DNA of 64,000 nucleotides from Arthrobacter sp. PGP41 (GCF_002953935.1 NZ_CP026514.1:4154001-4218000); one strand, 5' to 3'. Positions 33,933-42,592 are shown, counted from the first letter of the stretch. The notes: generated from the sequence alone by a model not told the origin. Program-made: numbers and translations.

Positions 33933-34925
33933 ATGGTTACTGTCGGCTTCCACGCCTCCCACGAACAGATCAGTCCCGGGCAACTCCTCAAGGACGTCCA
34001 GCACGCGGAACGGGCAGGATTCGATGCCGCGATGTGCTCGGACCATATCGAGCCGTGGTCCGCCCGGCAGGGGCATTCCGGGTTTGCCTGGTCCTGGCTG
34101 GGCGCCGCGCTGGCCACCACCGGCCTCCGGTTTGGAGTGGTGACGGCGCCTGGCCAGCGGTACCACCCGGCCATCATCGCCCACGCCTCCGCCACCCTTG
34201 CCGGCATGTTCCCTGGCCGGTTCTGGATGGCCCCGGGCAGCGGGGAGAACATGAATGAGCACATTACCGGCGACGCGTGGCCGCCCAAGGAAACGCGGCA
34301 GCGCCGGCTGGAGGAATGCGTTGAGGTGATCCGGCGGCTCCACCGGGGCGAGGACGTTACGCACCACGGCCTGGTCACCGTGGAACAGGCGCGGATCTGG
34401 GACGTTCCGGACACCCCGCCACCCCTGATCGCTCCTGCCATCAGTGTGGACACTGCCCGCCGTGCCGCCGCCTGGGCGGACGGCCTGGTCACGGTCAACC
34501 AACCGGCAGGCAAGCTCCAAGAGATGCTGGCCGCCTACCGGGACAACGGGGGCCGCGGCAAGGCTGTACTGCAGGTGCACCTGTCCTGGGCGTCCCGTGA
34601 AGGGGATGCGGCAGCGATCGCCCTGGACCAGTGGCGGACCAACACCTTTGCCCCGCCGGTCCCGTGGGACCTCCCCACGGCCGGGCATTTCGACGGCGTC
34701 AGCGGGCAGGTGGGCGAGGAACAGGTCCGCAAGGCCGTCAACGTTTCGGCGAGCCTGGACCAGCACGCCGAGTGGCTGGCCGGCTACTCCGAGCTGGGCT
34801 TCGACGAGCTCTACCTGCACTTCGTGGGGCAGGAGCAGGCACCGTTCATTGATGCGTTCGCAGCAGAGGTCCTCCCGCAGCTGCGTGGCTCGCGGCTCCA
34901 GGCGAAGGCCGAGGCTCCGGCATGA
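33933..34925 (+). CDS. LLM-class flavin oxidoreductase, F420-type (TIGR03885-like)
   Basis: A 330-residue luciferase-like monooxygenase-family protein. It opens MVTVGFHASHEQISPGQLL and contains FDAAMCSDHIEPWS, RFGVVTAPGQRYHP and FWMAPGSGENMNEH, all typical of F420-dependent LLM enzymes. The substrate is unknown. GAGG precedes ATG 33933. It overlaps the next gene, an amylase-family enzyme, by ATGA, a pairing I recall as recurrent in actinobacteria, so the two may act on a related metabolite. Confidence 0.83.
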   Translation: MVTVGFHASHEQISPGQLLKDVQHAERAGFDAAMCSDHIEPWSARQGHSGFAWSWLGAALATTGLRFGVVTAPGQRYHPAIIAHASATLAGMFPGRFWMAPGSGENMNEHITGDAWPPKETRQRRLEECVEVIRRLHRGEDVTHHGLVTVEQARIWDVPDTPPPLIAPAISVDTARRAAAWADGLVTVNQPAGKLQEMLAAYRDNGGRGKAVLQVHLSWASREGDAAAIALDQWRTNTFAPPVPWDLPTAGHFDGVSGQVGEEQVRKAVNVSASLDQHAEWLAGYSELGFDELYLHFVGQEQAPFIDAFAAEVLPQLRGSRLQAKAEAPA

Positions 34926-36616
34926 GGATCGCCGAAACCTCGGATCTCTGGTGGAAGAACGCAGTAGTGTACTGCCTGGACGTTGAGACATTCTTTGATG
35001 ACGACGGCGACGGCACCGGTGATTTCGCCGGCCTCACCCAGCGCGTGGACTACCTGGCCGCCCTGGGAGTGACCTGCATCTGGCTGATGCCGTTCTACCC
35101 CTCGCCGGACCGGGACGACGGCTACGACGTCACGGATTTCTTCACCGTGGACCCCCGGCTGGGCACCCTGGGAGACCTGGTGGAGTTCGTCCGGGCCGCC
35201 AAGGACCGCGGCATGCGGGTCATCGCCGACTTCGTGGTGAACCACACCTCGGACCAGCACCCCTGGTTTGTCGAGGCCCGGCAATCCACGGACAACCGGT
35301 ACCGGGACTACTACGTGTGGCGGAGCGACACGCCCCCGGATACCTCCTCCGAGGTGGTGTTCCCGGGTGAAGAGAACTCACTCTGGACCAAGGACGACGC
35401 CACCGGCGAGTGGTACCTGCATATGTTCGCCAAACACCAGCCGGACCTGAACGTGACCAACGAGTCCGTGCGGAACGAAATCGCCAAGGCCATGGGCTTG
35501 TGGCTGGAGCTGGGCCTGGACGGGTTCCGCCTGGATGCCGTGCCTTTCTTCCTGGAAACCCGGGGCCAGCCCAAGGACGAGGCCGCCAACCTGGATCCGC
35601 ATGAATACCTGGCAGCATTGCGGAGCTTCGTCAGCCGTCGGAACGGGAGCGCGGTCCTGCTGGGCGAGGTGAACCTGCCCTACAAGGAACAGGTGGAGTA
35701 CTTCGGCGGCCCCGAAGGCAACGAGCTGAACATGCAGTTCGACTTCATGTCCATGCAGCACATCTACCTGTCGCTGGCCCGCCGGGACGCCCGTCCCCTG
35801 GCCGAGACCCTGAAGAGCCGGCCACCGCTCCATCCCGACAACCAGTGGGCCATGTTCGTCCGCAACCATGACGAACTCACCCTGGACAAGCTCACGGACG
35901 GCGAGCGCGAAGAAGTTTTCGCGGCGTTCGGGCCCGAGAAGAACATGCAGATCTACGGGCGCGGGCTGCGCCGGCGGCTCCCCCCGATGCTCGGCGGCGA
36001 CCAGGAACGCCTGAGGATGGTGTACTCGCTGATGTTCTCACTGCCCGGCACGCCCGTGCTGTTCTACGGCGAGGAGATCGGGATGGGTGAGGACCTGCGG
36101 CAGAAGAGCCGCGCCGCCGTGCGCACCCCGATGCAGTGGAATGACGAAAAGAACGGCGGGTTCTCCACCGCCAACGTGTCCCAGCTGGTGGCGCCCGTCG
36201 TCCGGGGTGAGTACGGCCCCGAGAACCTGAATGCCGCCAAAGCCAAGCGGGACCCCGGTTCGTTGTTCAACTTCATGGTCACGCTGATCCGCCGCTACCG
36301 CGAATCGGCGGAGCTGGGCTGGGGCAAGTTCGCCGTCATCGACCAGCCGGAACCGGCCGTCTTCGCCCACACCCTCAGCTCGGACGGCGGCGCGCTGGTG
36401 CTGCTGCACAATTTCGGGGAAGAGCCCGTAAAAGTCCGGGGCACGGTGGCCGCGGAGGACGGGCCGCGGAATGCGTTCAGGGACGCTGTCCTGCTGGACC
36501 TGTTCGACGGCGACAACACAGCGCTGGATCCCGACGGCAGCTTCACGGTTGAGCTGGGACGCTACGGTTACCGCTGGTTCCGCCTGCACCGCAAGGGCGA
36601 TCGGCCGGCACCCTAG
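34922..36616 (+). CDS. Alpha-amylase family (GH13) protein, trehalose-synthase-like
   Basis: A 564-residue GH13 enzyme. Conserved regions are DFVVNHTS (region I), DGFRLDAVPF with the nucleophile Asp (region II), LLGEVNLPYK with the acid Glu (region III) and VRNHDELTL (region IV). It resembles trehalose synthase (TreS) but the region III context and the coupling to an LLM oxidoreductase suggest a distinct, uncharacterised subgroup. There is no signal peptide, so it acts in the cytoplasm, perhaps on trehalose, maltose or glucosylated compounds. Confidence 0.85.
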   Translation: MRIAETSDLWWKNAVVYCLDVETFFDDDGDGTGDFAGLTQRVDYLAALGVTCIWLMPFYPSPDRDDGYDVTDFFTVDPRLGTLGDLVEFVRAAKDRGMRVIADFVVNHTSDQHPWFVEARQSTDNRYRDYYVWRSDTPPDTSSEVVFPGEENSLWTKDDATGEWYLHMFAKHQPDLNVTNESVRNEIAKAMGLWLELGLDGFRLDAVPFFLETRGQPKDEAANLDPHEYLAALRSFVSRRNGSAVLLGEVNLPYKEQVEYFGGPEGNELNMQFDFMSMQHIYLSLARRDARPLAETLKSRPPLHPDNQWAMFVRNHDELTLDKLTDGEREEVFAAFGPEKNMQIYGRGLRRRLPPMLGGDQERLRMVYSLMFSLPGTPVLFYGEEIGMGEDLRQKSRAAVRTPMQWNDEKNGGFSTANVSQLVAPVVRGEYGPENLNAAKAKRDPGSLFNFMVTLIRRYRESAELGWGKFAVIDQPEPAVFAHTLSSDGGALVLLHNFGEEPVKVRGTVAAEDGPRNAFRDAVLLDLFDGDNTALDPDGSFTVELGRYGYRWFRLHRKGDRPAP

Positions 36617-36654
36617 CCGTGCGCCGGCGTCGTCCGTCTGTGAAAAAATCAACC

Positions 36655-37884
36655 ATGCGCCCCATGCAACACTCCAGCAAGCTCCAGAACGTGCGGTACG
36701 AACTCCGCGGACCCATCCTGCAGGCGGCCAAAGCCATGGAGGCGGAGGGGCACCGGATCCTCAAGATGAACCTGGGGGACACCGCACCGTTCGGGCTGGA
36801 GGCGCCGGAGTCCGTGGTGGTGGACATGATCCACCACCTTCGCGGGGCCCAGGGCTACAGCGACTCGAAGGGCATCTTCACGGCACGCACGGCGATCTCG
36901 CAGTACTACCAGACCCGCGGCCTGATGCAGATTGGCGTGGAGGACGTCTTCATCGGCAACGGCGTCAGCGAGCTCATTTCGATGTGCCTGCAGGCGTTCA
37001 TGGAAAACGGCGACGAGATCCTGGTGCCGGCACCGGACTACCCTCTCTGGACGGCCGCCATCACCCTGACCGGAGGCAAGCCGGTGCACTACCTCTGCGA
37101 CGAGGCGGAGAGCTGGTGGCCGGACATGGCCGACGTGGAAGCCAAGATCACCAGCCGCACCAAGGGGATTGTGATCATCAACCCCAACAACCCCACCGGC
37201 GCCGTCTACCCGCGCCACATCCTGGCGCAGTTCGCGGAACTGGCACGCAAGCACCACCTGGTCCTGTTCTCCGACGAGATCTACGAGAAGGTGCTGTATG
37301 AGGATGCGCAGCACATCCACACTGCCGCCGTGGCGGAGGACGTCTGCTGCCTGACGTTCAGCGGCCTGTCCAAGGCCTACCGGATGCCGGGCTACCGGGC
37401 CGGCTGGGTGGCAGTCACCGGCCCGCTCGCCGCAACCGCCGCCTATCGGGAAGGACTGGAACTGCTCGCCTCCCTGCGCCTGTGCGCCAACGTCCCCGCC
37501 CAGCACGCCATCCAGACCTGCCTTGGCGGCTACCAAAGCATCGAGGCGCTGGTGCGGCCCGGCGGCAGGCTCCGCGAACAGCGGGACCTTGCCTACCAAC
37601 TCCTGACGGACATTCCCGGCGTGACATGCGTGCCCGCGGCTGGAGCCATGTACCTGTTTCCCCGGCTGGATCCGGAGCTCTACCCCATCAGCAGCGACGA
37701 GCAGTTTGTCCTGGACCTGCTGCGGGACCAGAAGATCCTCGTCTCCCACGGTTCCGCGTTCAACTGGCCGGCGCCGGACCACTTCCGGTTTGTGATCCTT
37801 CCGTCCGTCCTGGACATCCGGGAGGCCGTGCGGCGGATCTCCACGTTCCTGGCGGCCTACCGCACCGGCCTGGAGCTGCCCTAG
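36655..37884 (+). CDS. Pyridoxal-phosphate aminotransferase (AlaT-like)
   Basis: A 409-residue class I/II aminotransferase. The PLP lysine is in FSGLSKAYRMPGYRAGW, the cofactor-binding NPNNPTGAVY and the aspartate of SDEIYEKVLYED are intact. The YSDSKGIFTAR and GAMYLFPRLD segments resemble AlaT, which makes alanine from pyruvate and glutamate. The start is uncertain: ATG 36655 and ATG 36664 are both possible, and neither has a strong ribosome-binding site. Confidence 0.86.
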   Translation: MRPMQHSSKLQNVRYELRGPILQAAKAMEAEGHRILKMNLGDTAPFGLEAPESVVVDMIHHLRGAQGYSDSKGIFTARTAISQYYQTRGLMQIGVEDVFIGNGVSELISMCLQAFMENGDEILVPAPDYPLWTAAITLTGGKPVHYLCDEAESWWPDMADVEAKITSRTKGIVIINPNNPTGAVYPRHILAQFAELARKHHLVLFSDEIYEKVLYEDAQHIHTAAVAEDVCCLTFSGLSKAYRMPGYRAGWVAVTGPLAATAAYREGLELLASLRLCANVPAQHAIQTCLGGYQSIEALVRPGGRLREQRDLAYQLLTDIPGVTCVPAAGAMYLFPRLDPELYPISSDEQFVLDLLRDQKILVSHGSAFNWPAPDHFRFVILPSVLDIREAVRRISTFLAAYRTGLELP

Positions 37885-38011
37885 GGGAAACAGCTCCGGC
37901 GCTAAAAGCTAACCCGCGCCTAACCGAGGGGAAACGCGGGCGCAACATTGCTTGGGCACACTTGATTCTGCAGGCAAGAGCCGGCACCAGCCCCAGCCAG
38001 GAGGCCACGCC

Positions 38012-38248
38012 ATGAAGCAGAAAGCGACACCACATGTGACCAGAGTCCGCGCCCTGGACCAGCTCCACCGCGGCGACGAGATCGAAGCCCGCCTTTCCGT
38101 CGGGCCCTCCTACGACGACGTGGTGATCCGCCGCGGCCGTGTCCAGGAAACGGCGCCGGGCATCGGCGTCGTCTGGATCATGGACCGGCTCACCGGCCTG
38201 CGCAAAGCCATCAATACGGACGAATGCAGCGTTTGGCGGGTGGCCTGA
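38012..38248 (+). CDS. Small conserved-looking protein of unknown function
   Basis: A 78-residue protein starting at ATG 38012 with AGGAGG eight bases ahead, which strongly supports real translation. The sequence (VRALDQLHRGDEIEARL ... VVIRRGRVQETAPGIGVVWIMDRLTGLRKAI) looks like a small beta-barrel and has no catalytic motif I recognise. It lies alone between convergent genes. Confidence 0.65.
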   Translation: MKQKATPHVTRVRALDQLHRGDEIEARLSVGPSYDDVVIRRGRVQETAPGIGVVWIMDRLTGLRKAINTDECSVWRVA

Positions 38249-38323
38249 CCCCATCCGGAAGCCGTTGCCGCGGGTGTAGCCAGTAAGGGCTGCCCGCCGC
38301 AGCGGACGTTCCCTGCCCGCCCC

Positions 38324-38632
38324 TCAGCCTCCGGCCACGGACTGGATGACCAGCACCTCCTGGCCCGGAACCACCTCTGTGTCCAGGCCCCGCAGCCGCC
38401 GTACGTCTTCTCCGCCCACGTAGACATTGACGAAACGCCGCAGCGCGCCCGTTTCATCGCGGAGTCGCCGGGCGAGCACTGCGAAGTCCGACGTCACCGC
38501 ATCCAGCAGCTTTCCCACCGTTACCGGCCCGTCGGCGGGCGCAGTCAGGACCGACTGCCCGCCGGCCAGCGGCTGCAGCACACTGGGGAGCACTACAGCG
38601 ATGTGCCGCGCGGTAGTGTCAGCCACCGGCAA
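38324..38632 (-). CDS. MoaD/ThiS family ubiquitin-like protein
   Basis: A 102-residue protein with a beta-grasp pattern. It ends in the double glycine VAGG that MoaD, ThiS and similar sulfur carriers need for adenylation and thiocarboxylation. No moa, thi or cys partner is adjacent; instead it follows a BNR-repeat protein gene, overlapping it by 14 bases. A role in molybdopterin, thiamine or other sulfur transfer cannot be assigned from the context. Confidence 0.8.
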   Translation of the reverse strand: MPVADTTARHIAVVLPSVLQPLAGGQSVLTAPADGPVTVGKLLDAVTSDFAVLARRLRDETGALRRFVNVYVGGEDVRRLRGLDTEVVPGQEVLVIQSVAGG

Positions 38633-39716
38633 TCACGGCTGCCCGGACACACAGCACATCCGGAAGGTGGGACACCACCTCCTGGAACACCTCACCCTCG
38701 TCAGCGCTTGCGTAGACGCTTCCGCCGCGGGTCCCGAAGTAGATCCCTGCCGGCTCCGCGGTGTCCACGGACGCAGCATCACGCAGCACGCTGTTGTACT
38801 CCTGCGTGGGCAGGCCATTACTGAGTCTCTTCCAGGTGCCGCCGGCGTCATCCGTGCGGTGGACTGCCAGTTCGCCGTCCGGCGGGATGCGTTCGCCATC
38901 GGCCTTCAGGGGAACCACCCATGCAGTGCCCTCGCGGCGGGGATGGGTCAGCATCACGAAGCCGAAATCGGCGGGCAGCCCCTCCGCAATGGAGTTCCAG
39001 TTCTCCGCGTTGTCATCCGTGCGGTAGACGCCGTGGTGGTTCTGGGCGTACAGGCGGCCTTCGACGACGGCATCCGCGGCGATCTTGTGCACGCACTGGC
39101 CGAATTCCGGGTTGGGGTCGGGCATGAAGTAGGCGGAAATGCCGCGGTTGCGCGGCTCCCAGGAGGTGCCGCCGTCGAGCGACCTGTAAACGCCTCCGGT
39201 ACTCATGGCCACATGGACCGTCTCACCCGACGGATGGACCACGATGGAGTGCGCGGCGGCTCCCCCATACCCGGCACCCCACTCGCTGCGGTGGGGATGG
39301 TCCCAGAGTCCCCGGTTCAGTTCGAAATGTTCGCCGCCATCCGTTGACTTCCACACGGAAATGGGTTCCGCACCCGCCCAAACGACGCCAGGACGGGACG
39401 CTGCGTCCGGGTAAATCTGCCAGATGCGCTCCAGCGCTGCGCCGGTGTCCTCCGGAAACGCGACGGCGCCCTGCTCCGGCTCTGACCAGCTGGCTCCGAG
39501 GTCATCCGAGTGGGCCACGGTGGGCCCCCAGTGTTCGCTGCGGACGCCCACCATGATCCGGGTCCGGCCTTCCCTCGTATCTATCCCGATGCTGGGGATC
39601 TCACTCATCAGGAAATGCGGGCCGGTGAAGGACCACCGGTGCCTGTCCTGGCTCGTGGCAAGCCACAGGCCCTTCTTGGTCCCGATCGCCAGGACAAAAT
39701 TCTCTGCGGTTGCCAT
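38619..39716 (-). CDS. BNR/WD40-like beta-propeller protein (exo-sialidase-like)
   Basis: A 365-residue protein rich in Asp-box repeats, S/T-x-D-G-G-x-x-W/F, visible as KSTDGGEHF, RSLDGGTSW, RTDDNAENW, RTDDAGGTW and YASADEGEVF. These mark a beta-propeller as in sialidases and photosystem-assembly proteins. There is no signal peptide and I see no complete sialidase active site, so hydrolase activity is doubtful. ATG 39716 was preferred; an ATG three codons upstream is possible. Overlap with the MoaD-like gene implies co-translation. Confidence 0.78.
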   Translation of the reverse strand: MATAENFVLAIGTKKGLWLATSQDRHRWSFTGPHFLMSEIPSIGIDTREGRTRIMVGVRSEHWGPTVAHSDDLGASWSEPEQGAVAFPEDTGAALERIWQIYPDAASRPGVVWAGAEPISVWKSTDGGEHFELNRGLWDHPHRSEWGAGYGGAAAHSIVVHPSGETVHVAMSTGGVYRSLDGGTSWEPRNRGISAYFMPDPNPEFGQCVHKIAADAVVEGRLYAQNHHGVYRTDDNAENWNSIAEGLPADFGFVMLTHPRREGTAWVVPLKADGERIPPDGELAVHRTDDAGGTWKRLSNGLPTQEYNSVLRDAASVDTAEPAGIYFGTRGGSVYASADEGEVFQEVVSHLPDVLCVRAAVIAGG

Positions 39717-39787
39717 GCCCACCATGCAACCACCGGCAAACGCAGCCCGCAACGGTTTTCTTGCTGCCGGGCCTGCCTGCCGGGCTG

Positions 39788-39988
39788 CTAGTCCACGAAC
39801 TCCGACTGGGTTTCGATGAAGTCCCAGTCAGCGGCGGTGAGTACTCCTGCGAGATTGTCCGGATGCGGGCCGCCGGCTTCCGCAATCCCCTGGAGCACCG
39901 GAAGGGGCAACTCCTCGGCGCGCAGGTTCTCCCGCAGCCATTCCTTGCTTGCCAGGTCCAGGTCCAGCCACCACATGAAGATTTCCAT
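39788..39988 (-). CDS. Small acidic protein of unknown function
   Basis: A 66-residue protein (MEIFMWWLDLDLASKEWL ...). It is tryptophan-rich at the N-terminus and acidic overall, with no motif I recognise. ATG 39988 or a GTG four codons earlier may be the start; AAAGG lies upstream of both. Confidence 0.5.
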   Translation of the reverse strand: MEIFMWWLDLDLASKEWLRENLRAEELPLPVLQGIAEAGGPHPDNLAGVLTAADWDFIETQSEFVD

Positions 39989-40283
39989 GACTCCACGCAC
40001 CTTTCGTCTGCTTCAACGTTAGGCCCGGCCGCATCCGCCGACAAGACACACCGCCCGGAAGGCAGGTAGCCAGCGCCGGCAGTCCCCCGTGATGCGGGTA
40101 CCCGCAAGTAACCAGAACCACCAAGGACGGGAAAAGACGAGTACCCCCTACTCAGGACTGGCCCGGGGGCAGCCGCCTAGCCTGAAAACTCAAGCAAGCT
40201 GACCGTGTTGCTGGGGCATTCGGCGCAAGCACTGTTCCTCCTCAGCATGGTCCGTTTCCGGCAAAGAACTGGGGAGAATCATC
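39989..40283. other. Gene-free region with a short palindrome
   Basis: This 295-base divergent spacer contains the palindrome GAGTA-CCCCC-TACTC at 40139-40153, about 130 bases before the sorting-signal protein gene, and GGGTACCCGCAAGTA at 40095-40109. Either could be a regulator or promoter element. No RNA or reading frame with support was seen. Confidence 0.4.
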
Positions 40284-40940
40284 ATGAAACGCACCATGGC
40301 CACGCTGGGGGTGCTGGGGCTGGCGGCGTTCACCGTCGCCGCTCCAGCCACCGCCGCCGCCGACAAAATCACCATCTGCCACGCTGAGGGCGGCGGCTTC
40401 TACAAGGCAGTCACCATCAGCGTCAGCGCCTTGGACGGGCACGACCTCCATCTGGAGGACATCGTTCCGCCAAACGACAACATGGGCGAACGGAACTGGG
40501 ACACGGCGGGAATCGCCATTCACGCTAACGACTGCGTTGCGCCCGTAGTGGTAACGCCGCCTGTGGAGGTGCCGCCGATCGTCGTGGTGCCACCCATTGT
40601 GGTCGAACAGCCGGTCGTCAACCAGCCCGTCGTCGAACAGCCCGTCGTCGTCGAACAGCCGGCGGTCAACCAGCCCGCCGTCGTTCCGCCAGCGGCGGCG
40701 CCAGCGGCGGCGCCCGCGGCCGCAGCACCGCAGGCTGCCGTCCAGCGGCAGGCACCTGCCGCCGCGCCGGCTGCACCGGCAGCCGTCAGCCGGGGAACCA
40801 ACCAGGGGTACAACGCCCAGACAGCCGTCGGCGGCGCTGAAAGCGCTCCGTCCTGGCTGGCTGGCTTGGGTGCCCTGATGGCTGCAGGAGCGGCCGTCGC
40901 GGTCCGTCGCAGGTCCCGCACGCTGCCCTTGGACGGCTGA
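40284..40940 (+). CDS. Secreted, Pro/Val-rich surface protein with a sorting-like signal
   Basis: A 218-residue protein. It has a cleavable signal peptide (residues 1-25, ending ATAAA), then a small domain DKITICHAEGGGFYKAVTISV of a type often found in surface proteins. A low-complexity P/V/Q/E repeat region (about 88-135, VEQPVVNQPVV) and an Ala/Pro-rich spacer follow. The C-terminus has NAQTA, a hydrophobic helix and RRRSR, the layout of a sortase signal but without a standard LPXTG. A sortase gene follows directly, so it is the probable substrate. Confidence 0.75.
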   Translation: MKRTMATLGVLGLAAFTVAAPATAAADKITICHAEGGGFYKAVTISVSALDGHDLHLEDIVPPNDNMGERNWDTAGIAIHANDCVAPVVVTPPVEVPPIVVVPPIVVEQPVVNQPVVEQPVVVEQPAVNQPAVVPPAAAPAAAPAAAAPQAAVQRQAPAAAPAAPAAVSRGTNQGYNAQTAVGGAESAPSWLAGLGALMAAGAAVAVRRRSRTLPLDG

Positions 40941-40974
40941 CGCCGGCAAAGCCGCAATTGCGGCCACCTGACAA

Positions 40975-41011
40975 GGAAGGCGTTCCGCCAGTGCCCGGCG
41001 GGACGCCTTCC
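40975..41011 (+). terminator. Hairpin between the surface-protein and sortase genes
   Basis: A 15-bp stem (GGAAGGCGTTCCGCC with its complement, one G-U pair) and a 7-base loop are followed by TTCC. It may attenuate rather than stop transcription into the sortase gene. Confidence 0.6.
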
Positions 41012-41043
41012 TTCCGGTTCCGTCTCGAGCATCGGGGAGCACC

Positions 41044-41784
41044 ATGGAAAAGGTCCACAGCCGGCACGTCGCTGAGGCAAAACCCCGGCGGTGGCGCTGG
41101 GACCGGGGAGACCTGGCCATTCTCCTGTGCGGTGTCCTGGCTTTCCTGTCCATTACCTTTGGCACACCCCTGTTCAGCCAGTCGCACCCCGCCTCAGGCG
41201 TCGGCGGAAGTGCCGTCGAATCCGCTACTACTGGAATTCCGGCCCCCGAGCCGGCGCCAGCCGCCGCAAGCGCTGCCGCACAAGTAACCGTGGCACCTGC
41301 GGACCCTCCTGCCAATTCTGTTCCGGAACCCCTACTGCCCGAAGCATCGCAGCCCCGCCGCATCCGGTACCCGTCCGCGGGCTTCGACGTTCCCGTGCAC
41401 CCCCTTGAACCGGACAGCGACGCCGAGTCGACCCAGACCATCGTGCCGCCCACCACGAAAGACGGCTACTGGTTGACTCCCTTCGGAACCCCGGGCAAAG
41501 GCTCGTCCAACACCACCTACGTGATCGGCCATAGCTGGGACGGCGCGGAAGCACCTTTCAACCATTTGAGTTCAGCCGCCGCAGTGGGCGACCGGTTCGA
41601 GGTCGACACCGCTGCAGGAACCATCACGTACCAGGTGGACAACATCACCACTTACGTGAAGTCCAGCCTGAAGGACAGCCCCATCTGGGAGATCGTGCCC
41701 AACCGCCTGGTCCTCATCAGCTGCTACACGGAAGATCCCTGGGGGAAAAACGTCGTTATCACGGCCTCACCTGCGGTTTCTTAG
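41044..41784 (+). CDS. Sortase, class F-like
   Basis: A 246-residue membrane-anchored sortase. A single helix (LAILLCGVLAFLSITF) follows a basic N-terminus, then an Ala/Pro-rich linker to about residue 110. The catalytic domain has the histidine in TYVIGHSWDG and the cysteine at residue 227 in LVLISCYTED. The arginine normally found a few residues after the cysteine is not present; the region reads PWGKNVVI, so a lysine may replace it. It probably anchors the preceding surface protein. Confidence 0.82.
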   Translation: MEKVHSRHVAEAKPRRWRWDRGDLAILLCGVLAFLSITFGTPLFSQSHPASGVGGSAVESATTGIPAPEPAPAAASAAAQVTVAPADPPANSVPEPLLPEASQPRRIRYPSAGFDVPVHPLEPDSDAESTQTIVPPTTKDGYWLTPFGTPGKGSSNTTYVIGHSWDGAEAPFNHLSSAAAVGDRFEVDTAAGTITYQVDNITTYVKSSLKDSPIWEIVPNRLVLISCYTEDPWGKNVVITASPAVS

Positions 41785-41839
41785 CGGCGGGACGTCCGCC
41801 TCCCTGTGCAGCGGCCTTTCGCTTGGCGGACAATGAGCT

Positions 41840-42358
41840 ATGACGTCTGATCGATTTAGCGGCACGGCCCCCCTCTTGGTGGGTGTCATGCCCAAGCAGC
41901 ATCCCGAAGTCCTCCAGACCGCTGCAGCCCTCGCCGCGCAGCTGGGCGTCCCGCTGGTCTGCGCCTACGTGGACGAGGCCAGTTATCTCGTGGAGTGGGA
42001 CCCGGCGCGCTCCGCCCACCGGCTGTCCCTCCATCCGGATGCGGATGACCAGGAGATCCGGTCCCTGACCTCGGAACTCACAGCAGTCATAGAAGCTGCG
42101 GTGGCAAAAGCGCCGGCAGGGGCGGACAACCTGAAGTGGACGCTCCGGACACTGGCGGGAGATCCCGCACGTGCCCTCTCGCAGCTTGCCGCGGAAATCA
42201 ATGCGCCGATGATTATCGTGGGCACCTCGGAGCGGGGGTTCTCGCACCGCCTCGCAGAAGCCCTGAATGGATCCGTGGGCGCGTGGCTCAGCCACCATCA
42301 AAGCAGGCCCGTCCTGGTGGTTCCGTACCGGATGCCCGCCCACGAAGACCGTCCGTAA
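41840..42358 (+). CDS. Universal stress protein (UspA family)
   Basis: A 172-residue single-domain Usp. The N-terminal strand is LLVGVMPKQHPEVLQTAAALA, and the ATP-binding C-terminus reads IIVGTSERGFSHRLAEALNG followed by SVGAWLSHHQSRPVLVVP. The usual G-2x-G-9x-G-S/T loop is slightly changed (GTSERG). Function is stress-linked nucleotide binding; the specific trigger is unknown. Confidence 0.83.
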   Translation: MTSDRFSGTAPLLVGVMPKQHPEVLQTAAALAAQLGVPLVCAYVDEASYLVEWDPARSAHRLSLHPDADDQEIRSLTSELTAVIEAAVAKAPAGADNLKWTLRTLAGDPARALSQLAAEINAPMIIVGTSERGFSHRLAEALNGSVGAWLSHHQSRPVLVVPYRMPAHEDRP

Positions 42359-42394
42359 AAACGGCGGCGTCCGGCTCCGATCAGGCCTTGGAGA

Positions 42395-42559
42395 AGCTTG
42401 GATAATAAAGCGAAAGTAGTTATTCGGGGCGCTGGCGGTCCGCGCTACCAGCCAGTAAGCTGAATCAAGCAGGCCGGTCCCAATCAAGATTGCCGCCGGA
42501 CATGCCCAAAAGCTGCTCCGGAGTGCGTATCCCCCAATAACGCACTCCGGAGCTTTTTT
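42395..42559 (+). ncRNA. Candidate small RNA ending in a strong terminator
   Basis: This stretch between the usp gene and csoR has no reading frame of note. It holds TTGGATAATAA (42399-42409), which could be a -10 region, a GC hairpin (CTGGCGGTCCGCGCTACCAG), and then a perfect 14-bp stem (42515-42528 with 42540-42553) ending in TTTTTT. The loop is C-rich (ATCCCCCAATA). The terminator is 157 bases after the usp stop, so an independent short transcript is possible. It could instead be the usp 3' UTR. Confidence 0.4.
42515..42559 (+). terminator. Strong Rho-independent terminator upstream of csoR
   Basis: A perfect 14-bp stem GCTCCGGAGTGCGT with its complement, an 11-base loop and six T residues. 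It insulates the copper operon from upstream transcription. Confidence 0.9.
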
Positions 42560-42592
42560 GTGCCTTCTTTGCCGTAGACGCCGTTCCGGCGA

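Noticed and set aside
38619..39716. Naming the propeller protein a sialidase
   Set aside because: Asp-box repeats mark the fold only; no signal peptide and no full set of catalytic residues were seen.
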